Position numbers and translations under genes: made by a program. A stretch of 64,000 bases of DNA from contig NC_088309.1 of NCBI RefSeq assembly GCF_910592395.1, positions 4,218,501 through 4,282,500 of the forward strand, given 5' to 3'. Below, in pieces: positions 11,701-26,700 of this stretch. Numbering within the stretch: the first letter of the stretch is position 1; each line of letters starts with the position of its first letter. The notes beneath the pieces were generated by a model. It was not told the DNA's origin, searched no databases, and saw nothing but the letters and a program-made list of their open reading frames with translations. The DNA is from Lineus longissimus. Taxonomy: Eukaryota > Nemertea > Pilidiophora > Heteronemertea > Lineidae.

Positions 11701-14700
11701 GCTCGCGAAATTATTGATTAGCCGCTTCCTTTTCGCATCACTCATACAGGCCTACTCTTGGAAACTTTCAGATTACTGATATCATATTGCGAATTATCAA
11801 ATACAATTGTAGGTGATATCTAAAACTAACACTTGATATATTTATCAGAAGGCAGTCTAAACAATGGTAAATTAAACCATGTTGTCGGATTTTAAAGGCA
11901 GATGTTATTAACCGCCATGGACTGCCTGTGTGGATACAGCGAACAACAGCGAAACGCACGAGTGCAACATATTTACATGTACTTCATTCTGATAAAATAT
12001 ATTGCCGAGAAAAAGCAAAAACTCCCTATGCATCGAGATTGCCCGTATCTGATGACAAAAGGAAAGCGTATTGGTGCAAGGCAACAGTTTAGATTTTTCG
12101 TTGTCTATATTGGCTTGGCTCTCGTTACAAGCTTGGCTAATATTCATCGTACGTTATACTTTTATCGTGATCTCACAACCCTAGATGCCTTTTTCGAATG
12201 CAGAGTCTTAACTTGCTCATTTATTATTTTGAAAAACTGTAAATCTGAGAAATCTTTGTAAGTAATCACGATAATTGGCAAAATCCAGCGTGGATTTCTT
12301 GTCGTCTTATTTCAAAGTAGACGTTCGGATGAGGAAAACGATTGCAGGTTATACCATTGCTTATGCCAAACTTCCTGTCATGTGGGGCTACACTTATCCC
12401 GCCTAATAAGGGTTTACATGTTTTTACAGGTCATGAAACTCCTCTGAGAACTTTTTTGTTGTTGATAGTTTGGGGCTGGAAGGTTTCCCGAACCATCTCA
12501 GTTCGACAGTACACAAATACCATGAGAAACAGCCACTTCTTTATCACTAAATATAAGTTAACCTTTCACAATCTCTGGCACATTAGCTGATGGAGCTAAT
12601 TAGTAAATCGACCAATTATTATTCTTAAAATTAGTCAACGACCTCAAAACTCATCAATATTTCAAAGGCCTTTCATGCAACGTGCCTACTTTCTTTCACA
12701 ATCTTCTTCTGATTTAGTGCACAGAAAGTGAGATGTAGTGTAACGACCCAGGATGTATACACAGTAACTGTAAACAATGTACTATAACGATACCACTTGA
12801 AATTAGCGCTAAAAGAAACTGACAGCCAAGATCTTAGTAACCCGCACAAATCATCCGCATCACGCTGTTGGCGTATATAGACCTACTTTTCAGAGACTTT
12901 AATATGTCTGACAATGTCTTGGGGGTTATTCCCGCTGAGATCTCTGTCGTGCAGGCCTACAGTGGGATCATGTCACAACCTAAATATTAGGAGGCCTACA
13001 TGCCGTACTTATATTATACTTATAGTGAAATTCTTAGTATCACATACATGACATATTGAGATATCACACCTTCTCAAGTCGTGATACTAGTAGTCTGCAA
13101 TGTGGGCTTATCAGTACGTCTGTCTATACATCCCTCCCAGACACATAGTCCTAAGTAGCGAAATACAGTTATAGGATATTGACTAGAGACATTGACTTTT
13201 GAGTCACTTGGCAGTGAACATGTTGACAATCCATTGAAACTTACGGCATGCAGGGCGTGGGTTTGAAACATTGTCAGCTGCTGATAAATAAGCAGATCTA
13301 GATAGATTAGACACTGGTCTAGTGGCGCGAGTCTCTTGAGTAGCGTTCAAGAGGTCCCTGGTTCGAACACCATAGTCTGCCCGAGTCTTTGTGGAGGTGA
13401 CTAATGACATCCACCAACTTTATCTATCAACTTTCAGGACTCTCCATATTCAGCAAATGTGCGTTAATGGAGCTAACGATGTATTAGCTGATGCTTTTCG
13501 TTAAGCTAAATAACTTCAATCTGATGGATCTTAATGCAAATGACGAATTTCTGTCTTGAAAGATTGATCTAATTTTTTGATGCGACATCATTCGATCACC
13601 GTTGCGCGAAGATGAGGGAAGAAATCACCCAATCCCTTCGATTAACAGAAAGGTGTTCGTAAACAATGCAGGTATTACAACAAGGCGTCGATAAGATTAA
13701 TCAAGAAATGCATCAATGTTTTAGGAGAAATGCGCTTTTTCGGGAGCAACGTTCAACAAATCAGAGCTGATTGAACTTCTGACAGCTTTGAAGTAGGTCA
13801 TGAACAGCACATTAGCTTGGTCTTTTGCTTATCTCCTTTAAAAGCGGTTATTGTGATAACAGTCGTGCAAAGCGTTCGTGCGCAAGCTACGGTATTTAAA
13901 CACCACGTTAGATTAACTTCTGTAAAATATCCCCGTTAAGCTACTGAGTATCATCATATTTAGAACATCAGCAAATCGATTCTTTCTTATTGATGACGAT
14001 TTTATCCATGGATTTTAGACGATGGTCAAATATAGGACGGGGGCTTGGGATGCGAAACCGACAATGCAAAAATCAGCAAAACCTCTGTTGGTCACAGGCA
14101 GAGAAGCAGAATGTGTGCGGAAACCGGCAACATCAGAACCACGACGACTACTGTATGTAACCTGGAGCTGATTTTCAATCACAGCAGCTATGAGCTTATC
14201 AACAAGCTAGCAAATAAGAAAAGCAAGCAGGTTTAAGTGATGGCAAGAATGTGCTGATAGTAAGTCGTCACTATAAGTACTCTTTTACCTTATCTTCGAC
14301 TACTCTTGTGAAAAGAGATTGGCGAGGCACACGGGCTTCCAGTCTTCTTTCTTATATAACACGATGGCATGTCGTTTTGGGCCTAAACCACTGGTTAGAT
14401 TATAGATACCGTCAAATTTCCAGTTTCAACAGCGTCATTTAAGAAGTTTTTTTTTGCTCAGGTGTTCATCAAAACCATTCGATACAGGTGATATGTAAAT
14501 TGTTGTTGTTTTTCGACTAGACCTGAAGTGAAAAGTAAACAGCCTCATTGAAATTTCATCCATAAGCAAAAAATGTTCCCAGAAAATGGATTTCAATAGT
14601 GGTAGATTTTACTTAACCGTCGCTAATGGTATTCTGGCACGATCCTAGGACCAGATAAGAAATTAAAAAGATCCTGGGCACTTACTTCTGACGTTTGTTG

Positions 14701-17700
14701 TACCTATATACATGTACTGGGTTATGAAGGAGTAGCCTATTTCTAGCTGCAACCACTTGCTACAATCGCCTGATACGTTTGCCTGCTAGCTACATGTACA
14801 GTGCAAGTTTCTTTCGGCCAATTTGATTTCTTTGTTTTGACAAAGAACAGAGTAGTCTGCAGCCCGGAACCACTAGAGAGTAAAGATTATCAATGGCAAA
14901 CCGCCAATTTTCTATTATCACAAATCTACAAACCGGAAAGCGTAAGGTATCGCGCTGCAAGACGATCACAATTTTCTATAATTATTACAAAAAACGTAAC
15001 GTTCCGCGTGATAACGATACCCTAGTATAGTATCATCATGAACGTATCCACACCGTTACGTCAATATTCAGCACGGCGATACATTGAAAGCGTTAGTTAT
15101 AGGCTTTGTTTCATAACTTCAGCTAGTAAACGCATCTTCTCGGTTTTGGTCAACACCCTAGCGGTTTTGGTGAGTAAACCAACACCTCCAGTTCGGCCTC
15201 AATTCTTTAAACTAACATAAACATGCCAAATGGTGCCATTTCTTTCGCGCCATGATTCTGAGAAAGCCCTCACTGGTACATTTGTTGTATGTTGTAAAAC
15301 TGTTATAAGAAACAATAAATACATCTCACAGTTTTCTGTGTTTACATGATGTTAAAAGTGCATGAACTCGTGCCGTGACTTGTTACGCTCATGAAAATGC
15401 AGTTGCTTCATCTTAAGGTGGTGCAACTTATATTAAAATGTCAATATGGGTGGATTATTACTACTGCAGTAATAGGTTCTTGATCAGGAGGCTATGACAC
15501 TTTGAAGGTAAATCCCAGTGGATTCCAAGACTGGAACGAGAGATATTTCAATTCCATGCATCAACAATTCATCAGATTTCCTTTCAGTTCTGTAATAACT
15601 TGGTGCATTCGTAATAGTTTGGCGTTTCGGGTTTGTGGCACGAAGTGCGGAGGCAAAACTTAATGGTGATTTTAAGTAGGATTGCATCTTTGTCGACCAA
15701 TTCTTGGTCTTACCTTGCAGTTGTACCATGAGTTAAATTAACCATTGCGGTGTGAGAATCGTTCTAGTCCCCGCGACAGTCCTAACGGTGATGGTCAGGG
15801 ACGGGTAACCTATCCTGAATAAAACACCGCTAGACCGTGATTTCAGACAACAGTATGCGCATTGGGCCTGGTACCTGCCCAAGATCTGCCCAGCTGGCTT
15901 TGACTTAGGCATATTCATGAATTCGACATTGACCCTATTGGCGGACATGATAGCACACAGTTATCACATTGTTACAGCTTGTACATGTACATCAATCAAA
16001 AGGCTTGGAATAATGTCATCTTACAACACATTTACATGTTTGAGAAGCCCAATCTGTTCTCCCCAGCTTTGGCATATCTATCGGAGGAGCGTGACATATC
16101 ATTCTCATTACATTATTCTACCTATCACCTGCTAATTAGAGCACCGGTAAGCCATAAGTGTTGTTTGTGATACCGGTACGGACATGTATAAAACGGTCAT
16201 CAATCAAAATGATGTAATCTCTTGCATTACAATTGACATATATCACGTGAGAGATAGGAAATCATGTGATATGTATGACGATTTGTAAAACACCATGCAG
16301 CTGGGAGTGGAGAACCGAGTGTCCATTCCTGAGCAAAGGGACACAAATATTGCTTGAATATAAAGAAACTCTTCTGTGCCGCCGAAATGGGCAGAGATCT
16401 GTGCCGCCGAATTGGGCAGAGATCTGTGCCGCCGAACTGGGCAGGAGATAGAATCTGTGCCGCCGAAATGGGCAGAGATCTGTGCCGCCGAACTGGACAG
16501 GAGACAGACTCTGTGCCGCCGAAATGGGCAGAAATATTCGTCCGTTTTGTGTCTGGTGTGGAGCTCAGAGGATGGATGACAAAGGAGGACACCACACCAT
16601 GTTCTCAATAGAGACAGCCACTTTATTACCTTGTCTCTGTTGTGCAATGGGCTGTCAAGAGACTGAAATGCATCTTCGATGACGTCTGAACCCAACGCGG
16701 GTAAATGGAAATGATGAAGCCTTACACGTTCGTTTCCGACGGATATCACTGGCATGATAAAGGCCCTGCCATCGAAGGAAATGTCTTTCGAGAGCTCAGA
16801 CAGGGATGATGTAAATTGGACAAGAAGTACAGCCGGAGCAGCAACAGCGTGGAGTAACAGCAACGGCGAACAGTTGCCAAATAAAACTGTAGTTATTATA
16901 ATTGTATTTTTATAAAATGGCAATTTACAAGCAGAAGTCTATAATGTAGGTTACGCGAGTTACATGATGAGCAGAAAGATGGATTAAACGGCCGTCGACG
17001 TTATTAATAAAACATCCCTAGATGAATCAAGGGTCTTATATTACTGGGAGGGAGCGGAGCTGGTTCCATAGCTTAGCTCTCTAGTTTCCTTTAATACAGC
17101 CATTTCCGTACTGATGGTGCATCGATCGGATTCGTTCCCTTGGGGTAAGACTGTCGGCCTCTTCGCTCCCTGATGTAATGCTATTTGACTCGTACTGCTC
17201 ATCTACAATCAAAATATACAGGAAATCTATTCCTTATTTATGTGAAAGAAAAATAGAATCCCATAGTCCGTCTAGACATTCACTGTCTCAGTGTGAAGAG
17301 GTGCGCTGTTACAGTATACGCGGTCATTTCTATCACAGTTACTTGCAACCAAACTGCTTTTTAAGGTGTCGTCATTTTAACTCTGATGGCTTTCTACTCT
17401 ATATGTAAACACCTTGGTGGTCAGGGTGCGTCATCAATGCCTCATATAAATTCAAAAAATGTTCTTTCACAGAGTAAGGTTACGCCGGAGTTTTATTCTG
17501 TTACACGTCAGCACCTTTACAACTCTGCTACAAGACCCGTGTTGCGGTAATAATATAAGGGTAGCGTTGAGCGGACGTTGCAAGCCTCAAGCACTAGGAT
17601 CATAAAATACTGAAGCAGCGTTTTCACCGATTCGTTCTACTGAGGTTAAGATATTGATAGGCCAGTCGAAAGTCTAATTTGCGGAAATCGTTAATATTTA

Positions 17701-20700
17701 GTAAGCGTTTTGAAATATACCCTCCTCATCGACACCTTCCTCTGAAACTAACAAACATGTTGGTATTTACACTGTTTTACTTACTTCCTAAAACTCCGCC
17801 AGTCTGATTGCCTTCTCCCTCGAACAACTCGACGTTTAGTTCAGACTCGGTGCAGGTGTTTCGCCTCCAGATGAACTCCCCATTGACTACCTGCATGCTC
17901 CATGATGCTAAGTCTGTTTCCTACTGGAGGATTGAGTGCTATCATAGTTATATCTTTTCATGAATAAACCCATTATTTTCATTGGTTTTTCTTTGTAAAG
18001 CGCACACAGTGGTTAAAGATGAAAAATAACAAGCACTGTGGCAGATGTGGTTTAGACTTAATGAGATCAGGCGAAATCAAATATATTTTTCTGATGTGCA
18101 CCAATTACTTTCCTTCCAAATGTCGAATCATATTGACTTTGGGATCCGGGGATGGCTAACAGTAATTTAAGATCAAGTTTCAAAAGGCCATCCAATCATA
18201 TTTAAAGCCCATGATTGGATGAATTCTGCAGAGAAGTGGTCGCGGCGCAGGTTTTGGCAAATGGCGGCTGCGCAATTTCTTTGAAGAGAGAATTTGTTAC
18301 TTGTGTGAGGAGTCCGCCCTTAGAGGCAACTGACTTGCCCCAGAACATGTCCAAGATGGATGGTCACAATGACCCGAAACTTCGACAAAAATGGGGTAAC
18401 GAACGCTATTATCGATCTGTATGAGCAATGTGGAAGATGTTTAGTCTGAATGCTCAAGTTCTGCATCATATAGGAGTGAAACTGTTGAAAATGTGACTAC
18501 ATACATGTATACCTGAAATATTCTTAGTAAAACGGAAGGTTTGATAACGGGGGCGTTATGTGTATATAAAACCTCTTGATGAAGTCCTGCATTCCAATCT
18601 AGTATCAAGTTTATTAGGGAATGCACTAGGCTGACTTCATCGACGGAAGTAGTGGTTTGAATGAAATAGTAACTGCTTGATATCAGCATGAAGAGTTGAT
18701 ATACAATCCCCGTTCTATCCTCAACCCGCGTAAATTTATTGTGAAGCGCCCAAACCAATCATGGTTTGATCCTCTAATAATTTAATGGGTTCAACGATAC
18801 TCTCTTATCATGGGAACCCTCTGTCATGAAACGTTTTTCATCGAATCATTTTTCTTCTGGATACGAAGCCTGTACCGGAGATTTTTCAGATTGCCGGAAA
18901 CTGGTTGCAACGTTTTGTCCAGAAATCCTCAGAGTAACCAAATCGTTTGCTAAAGAAATGAATAGATTTCAGGCATCATTTTGAATGTCAGGTTGCGGCT
19001 CACAGGGGGCTCCATGAAGGTAAAGCACTATAAAAAAACAAAGTGGTCTAGCGCGTGAACCAATTGCGAAAAAGACATATCCGTGGGATATGAAAGGGCC
19101 AAGGCTGGCGTTGGGAATAAAGTCGGGTAAAGGCTCCACTCATAAATACATGAAGTGTCGGCGTTCAAACGCAAGTCTAGAAGATAATGATACATTTATC
19201 TGAAAATAAACGCTGGGAAGAGCGACATATAGTAAAGGCAGGCAGTGGCTAAAGTTTGTTGAGCGATAAAAACCTATGAACCAAGTTAAATGTATGTACA
19301 ATGCATTATAGATGCCAGCGGATACACTGTGTTTTGGTCCAAGAAGCAGAGGTTGGTTGCCATTGCTGTTTGTCTTATCATAAGCCGAAACAAACCAATT
19401 CCCTTTCCACACAAACCTTGAGGCTTATGATTTAGTTTCCGTGTGTTCTTTAATGATAAATTGCATTAGCAACCAGGCAATACAAGTAATGAACTGCTGG
19501 TCGGTACGTAAGTAGCGCTGAGTGACCGAAACAGTGTTCTTATCGAGAGAAATTTATTAGTCTGCAAGCCACCTTCAGGCAAGTCATGCTGGGACTGGTG
19601 ATTGGGACTGATGATGTTGCTTCATTTTGAGCAGAAAAAAACAAGTCAAACATTTTTTGGACTTAGAAATTTTTTCATCTATCAGAGTCAGAACCAGTTT
19701 GGCATGCCCGGCTTGGAGCCTGGCCGGGGCTTCGGGTGAGAAAATTGTGAGAATGATTGCAATGCAATCATTTGTCAGTCTGAGATAGTACGAAACACTT
19801 TTCACGCAAATGGGCAAAACAGTCTGAACAAATGATGATCTATACTCGTACAACTGTGGGAGCTTGCCGTGAATTTATTGTATGTTTTACAGCACAATCT
19901 CTAAAAGTGCTTCCAGCTATGTACTGCTGACTAACAAACGAAAGCCGACACCTTGAAGCAAGAGCAATTACTTCCAGCCCTTTCCTCTTGGCTACACGCA
20001 AAGGGTTTCTTTGTACAATTTAATGAAATCAATTCAATCCAACCTTCAAAGCCACGTCATTGACATTGTTAACAGTATCGATGCTAAGAATGCCGAGAAC
20101 TAGCATTGATAAACACAATCTGCTTCTAACAATGGCAAAGATTGCATAAAAACGGGCATAAAAGGCAATCCATCACGATTTGAAAATTTGAAGTTGTTGA
20201 GATTTTCCAATTATTATTAGCCTACGCATCGTTAATGCACTTTGATCATTTCGAGTGGTATTCTCTACATGTAACAGAGGAAAAGCACCACTGACCGGCA
20301 GGGGTATGAACCCGAAGTATTTGGCTTCAAGGCCATCACTCTACCGACAGGGCCGAGGAGAAATTCCCTCTACCTACACGTAGCTGACGTAAAGCTTACA
20401 TGTAGTCGTCGAATGATAACACCACTGCAGGCGGGTACTTGTCGACCTTTTAAAAACTTGGTTAACCACATGCAAGATATCTGGTTGCCAATATTAGGTA
20501 TATCTTATTGCTTTTTGGTGAAATTAACCTCTCTACCACATTAATAATCGAAGCGTCTTTGTCTTCATACATATGTCTATAAAACAGGTGTAATGGCGGA
20601 AAGCCAGCACTATGCTTGCTGCTCTTTCCATGTCAACTACAACACGAATAACATACGGAAATGTACATACATGTAAACTCGAATAGGCCTACACATAGTG

Positions 20701-23700
20701 AACTCATGATACTGACTTACATACGAATATCTTGAAACCATTTCTCAGATATTCCATATTTATTTGTTTGTACGTAGAGCGACTTGTGTTGTCCAACAGT
20801 GGTGAGCCAGGTATTAGAAAATCACAACAGGTTGTTCATATCAGAAATTCTCGGGATAACTAAATGTTTGGGGATGATTTTTTTATCCAGTTAAGCCTAT
20901 CCTTGCAGCTTGCATTACTGCCAGAGGCGGTGTGCCTCCGTGAAATTTCCGTTGCAGATGCTAACTGTGGCCTATCCTTGCAGCTTACTAGACTGGGCTT
21001 CTGTGAAAATTCCTTTGCAAATTCTGACTGTGGAGTTATGCGATTTTATCTAAATTTTGTTCTTGTGATCAAATCGCCGGTTGATGCCTCAAATTATTAC
21101 AATGGTAAGATTACTAGGCACAGTTCAGACGCTGAAAGTGTAATCATTATAGGCTGACATTGCGCTGAATCTGGCGTAAGCAGTCTTTAGCAAAATAATG
21201 AATGGTAATGTTGATGTCTAATTCCGATCAAAGAATGAGCATTCCGATGCATCAGACACCAATAAAAACTTCGTTTCTTCAGAATAATGGACATCTGTTC
21301 AAAACGTTCAAGATCGCGTGCACTATTGGGCAATCATCGAAAATAAAGTTGCTATCGCGTACCATTGATTTTATCACACTTTTATAATCAATCAATTTCC
21401 ATCAATCAATCGATTTGAGACACCCCGTGTAATCACAAGTAGCACTGTTGCTGCTAATATTAGCCAAGTCTATAACTTCCTCGTACAATAGCTTGATTTT
21501 CATCCCGAAGTTTTAAAGTATCGCTCTATACCTACCCCATGAACTTTTCATGTTTACACTGAGCTATGAAAGGGCCATTCATAAGTTGTGATGGCGCCCA
21601 TGTGGAAGCTGTTCAGAGAAATCACTTGCTTCAATTATGTGTACGATGGTTTACTAAAGAGTCTTAAACGTTTATGCCAGTAATGATGGGTTACTGTAAT
21701 AAAACTTACTCATTTCGATTGGTGCAACACAGGCCCTATGATAGGATATTTGTTTCTCCCTGAAGTTGTTGACGTTAATTGTCAGATTAGGCACAAGAAT
21801 GACGAATAGGCCGAGTCTGTTTTACCAGTTGAAGGTGAAGCACAGATCGAACATGATGGTTTTCTAAAGCGTCTTTTCGTATGGCAATCATGAGGGGTTT
21901 CTGTAACAAAACGTTGGCCTTTTACATTGATGTTACCTATGTACACTACCGGTGTTGCTTATGTAATCGTACCAAGTCAATTCTATTAAACGTCAACTGA
22001 TCTCAGTCCAGCATTCGACAGATATTACCTCAAATACTGAGCTGGGATGGGCAAACCCTAGATGCCTCATTCAGTTTAAACTCAAAGAACGCTGCTGAAT
22101 AATCACAGACCAATATTCTACTTTGTGTCCCATCATTTAAAGCACCTATCAGGTTTTTCAGTGACCTGTTTGCGACTTTCTTTCATTACAAATGAGAATA
22201 ACTAAGCCATCTGTATCGAGACCCGAGTAGAATGGATGAAAACCTCACCATTTCTCAGATAAGTCTAATTTGTCAAAGGATGCTACCAATTCGCTGGATC
22301 ATTATTATAGACGACTGACACGGCTTGAATTGTTGCTGTTAATCATTGTTCAGAAGTTGAAGATGATACTCATTGATCTGCGTTCGTTCGATAAAAGTAA
22401 CTTTTGTGGTTTGGGTTGCGGTTTTCTCCGAATGTCGCAGCTGAATGAGGGGAACTAACGCGGACAAGGCAGCTGGGTTAGCTTATCGAGGGGCGGCGAG
22501 TGGTAGCAGGAGTGGTTTTTCGAGTGAAATCGTCCTGAAGATAATCGATTCCTCCCCGCTTCGAAGCCCCGGCTTGAAGCTAAAGGGGCAAGTGTCGTGT
22601 TGTCGAGAGTTAGTTGATTATACAATTGATAGCCTTCTCCATGGCCAGTTTGTTTCCGATTTGACGTAATACCATCAGACTTTGTCACGATATAAGATCT
22701 CAAGACGGAAGTTAATGAAACCACTTGTAATCTGGAGACTTTGCTAATCTTGCGCGTCTTGCCTTCCAACGGTGTCGGATGTTGGCAGTCTGTTTCATCA
22801 GCCTTTTTAGTAAAAACGCTGATGTGCAGGAAATCTTTAAAGAGAAACAGGGTCTGAGGTTTATCTATAACTTCACTTCCAAACCGGTTTAACCGATAAA
22901 TAATATATACCGTGTCCTGTCTCCGGTTGAAATGGACTAAGCCTCATTTGGAAGATGCTTATTTTCTCTTAGCGTTACTCTGAGATTATTTTGAAGGCTA
23001 TCATCCTTAATCCTTAGCACATGATTATACTGTATAGTCATTATGGCGACCCGATGAGGGGGGAGTGCCTTGGCTGATGAAGGGGATGCGTAGCGCTGAT
23101 CAATCGAGTTCAATATAATTTGGCAGCAATCAGGCGAATCAAATTGTTGTGGAACCCGGTGTGACAAGGCCACATCTATGACCAAACAGTATTGGCATTA
23201 GGCGGGGCCAACAAAACAGTTCTAGGAAAATTGGTGCCAACAAACAAGTCTATGGTGAAATCATATTCTAAAGGCATGAGTATCTTACTATACATCCCAG
23301 CCAGTCATTTAACCAAGTAGTTTTGCTCTTATTCTATTTGGCCACGGCCCAATGAACCGGTACCGATACATACTTGTAGCTCAGATTCTTTTAAAGCAGT
23401 AAAGTAATTACATTGTAGCTCATTAATTTTGAAATATATATCGCACAGTAATTTTCTTCAATTAAAAAAACATCAATATAATCAGAAACGCAAAAGAATA
23501 CATGATATATTTCATGCTCCATACATGAATTACATGTATCTTTGGGCTAAACCCGATTTGTTCCAATTATCATCCGAGCGCAGAAAAATTCATCCAAGCA
23601 TTCAAAGACATATTAGGTTACAATTGAAAGCAATTTTGCCTTTTTCATTCCTGCCTGGAAAGAATTTACAGATTCGAATCCTGTAAGCGATAAAGGAAAT

Positions 23701-26700
23701 AGGATTGTGTTTGGCGTGTTCTGTCAGGCGTGATTTTAGCCTTCCTAGTCGAGGTAAATAATTGGATATTGTTACATCGAATTTCGAAAGACGAATTCAG
23801 TCCCCGTGTTGTCGATGATGTGACCTTGGTCAAAGATGTGCCGCAGACAGTTTTGGAGTGGAATCTCTGGGAACTGAATCTTAGAGAAGCAAATGACTGT
23901 AGAGACGACAGCGTGAAATCTGTTCTGAAATATTCACACATAAGTATATCCAAACATGGCAATTCCACACTCGTACGAATAATGGGTTCGGAGCTTTTGA
24001 AAAACGTTCAGATTTTCGGCCAACACAAATATGCACCCCACATTTTACCGATGGTTTGATATCTCGCTTTAGCTCAGCTTGGGCCCCTTTGGGGCAAAGT
24101 AAATTCCTATCCTGAGCACCCAGTATCCAATCTTAGCTGTTAATTCAGTTAATACATTATGCACCGTCAATCGAATACTTCCTCGCTGCATTTCACCTTT
24201 CAATGTATTATTCAGCATATTTGGGCTGGACAAGCACGGTTCAACATTGTATGCAAATACTTATAATTTTCTAGAGTTTTCTGGTGAGACTGAACTCGTG
24301 TCACGAGGACGAAGGGAGTTACTGATGAGAATCATGGAAATGGATGGGAAAGGGAATCCGGTGGTCTGGTCGGGTGCATCAGGCTATCAAAGAATTTTTT
24401 AAAAAGTGGAAGAAGACGGGCTTCCTCGCGCACCCCTCCATTTCCCAAGTGAGCTTTGGTCATCCGAACAAAGACGGCAAAAAAATTAGGAAAAGTAAAT
24501 GTTCTGAAGACTCCACTTAATTTTAGTAGTAACTGAAATTTTCAACTTAGTTGTTAAATATAGCCTGTAAAATGTTGGCCTCCCTTTGTAACATTGATCC
24601 ATCGACATTTAAAATAACCATGGCGAGACAAGTACGATTTATCTTATCACCTGAGCAGTCCGTTCTCGAGAGAAACACTGGCACGAACACGACTGAGTCA
24701 GTTAGAAATCATTCAGCTCAATTCAACAGTTGTTACCTTCTCCCGTGGAGGAAGTACCTTTTCTCAGCAGTGGCAAGAACTGGATGCGAATCTACATCCG
24801 ATACCTCAGGGTAGCCGACCGAAGTTTACAAGCTTTGCTAAAATGCTAATGAGAAACGTATTAGAGCTAACTGCATTTCTTGTAGAGCGACTTGCCGTGT
24901 GTCTGTTCTTAATTGGGAGAAATCGCAGGTTAAACGGCAGCAGACACTTAGCTTAGCCTCGCGTTACAAAATGTAACCCCGGATATTATACGATGACAAA
25001 TAAATAAACTTCGATTGTTACCCGAGAATTACCCGTGGTTTGCCTTAACCCTTGAGAAAGCAGATGTGGCCTTCCTTCGTTATCGACTGGATGACATTCC
25101 TTCACCAGCGAATGGCAATGTTTTTGTCGCAAACAATATGTTCTTCTTGTCAGAAAGCAGGAAATTCCTTTCTTGTTTTTCCCTGCGAATACTCATCTGG
25201 TTCTAATTTAAGCTTGAGTCCAGTTTCCCGCACTACACCACCTCGCACAATAGAAATAAAAAAGCAATCAATAGTTTATGAAAATCGCTATCTGGTCTAA
25301 TTGCGAACGAGCCGGATTATAAGTCTTTAAATCCCCAATTACATTGCTTCAAACGATCCTCATTAGCAACTTGTCATTTTTGACGACGTCCGTGCAATTA
25401 GTGGCGTTGGGACGCGCTAAGAACACGACAGATAAAGTGAATCGAAGCGTCTTCCAATCTTCTCTTAATAAACATCAGATTCGAATTGCCTTCTATGATG
25501 CTCACAAACCACTTTGAATATGAACGTAATTATCAAAACTCAGTTCGAAAAATTCTAATAATATTCAGTCATGAGTTTTAAAATGTTAAATGTTGACTTC
25601 AAAGACAAATAATGTAATTTTATTTGTCCATGTGTTATTTAAACAAGTTGTCTTCGGGGGATGGACCAGTTAAGATGACTGAACACTGTACATTTACTTC
25701 ATTTCGTATACATATATCATTAGTCGAGGGTATATAATCTCGTTTATAGTGTACCTTCTAACAATATTACCGTCAAATATTTGCAGGCATTTCATTTCAT
25801 GCGGATTTCGAAAATACAAATCACGAAATACACTTTTTGTTTATTGAAAAAAACCGAAAGATATTTTGTAATCCGCCACAATAAAAATTCAATGGTGATT
25901 GTACTTATCAGTCTATGTTGAAATAGATATTCAGTGCGTGCATGTACACAATTGAAAATAATTAAATTCAAGTTCAATTTTCAAATTTTCAAATTTTCAA
26001 CGAACGGTGCAGGCCTTTAAGTGCTGGTGAGCAGCCAGCACTTGCCTGCCGCCATTACCGACATAATCTTGGCTCACATGGCGACGTTTGCTGCACTTTA
26101 TATCAAATAGGACGAAATAGCGGCAATCGCGTTGCTTAATTGCTGAAAGATGACATGGAATTATTGTCCTTTGTGGCCTTGGCATCGCAGTTGAAGTGTT
26201 TTATAGTTTGATCCTATCGATGCGAGGAGAGTGGATCTAATTAATCAAATCTTTCTGTATATCTTTGGGGCTCTTTACATGCGACATCCGCCAATAAAAG
26301 GTCGATCTATCGCGCAACACCTCGCATGAAAGCGGAATTACCAATTTTCTCCTCCACATGGTGTGATTGAACGAAATGCTTGCTAGACCGATACACGATA
26401 ACATTCCCATCATTTTAAGCTCTGGTCTACACACGGCCTCTTCCAGTTGCTGTCTTATTGAGCAGAGGAGCTTGGCGTAATATTTTGTTACAGGAGTGCT
26501 TGGGAAGACACTCAACTTGACAATATTTTGCTTCGACGCTTCCAAACAAATTGATTCTGAACGCTGCTTTTGAATGCATAAACACGTAGTACGTTATACA
26601 GGCAAGAACAATGTTGCCCATAACGTGGGGAACACTAAGTTTTATCGTAACAAGTCAGTGGTAGCCTTAATAGTTAGTTCATTTGTGTACCGTAAGAATT

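Noticed and set aside
13311-13400. Functional tRNA gene
   Set aside because: A- and B-boxes are present but cloverleaf stems do not close; a second copy of the same core occurs at 53 kb, which fits a SINE.
16243-16923. 226-codon minus-strand open frame with a hydrophobic N-terminus, as a secreted-protein gene
   Set aside because: Its middle is the 25-bp minisatellite read in shifting phases, it has no recognisable domain or splice context, and it lies in a large intron. Kept only as a low-interest note.
20280-20362. tRNA-Ser gene on the minus strand
   Set aside because: The anticodon arm is vaguely Ser-like, but the acceptor stem and variable arm are not credible.
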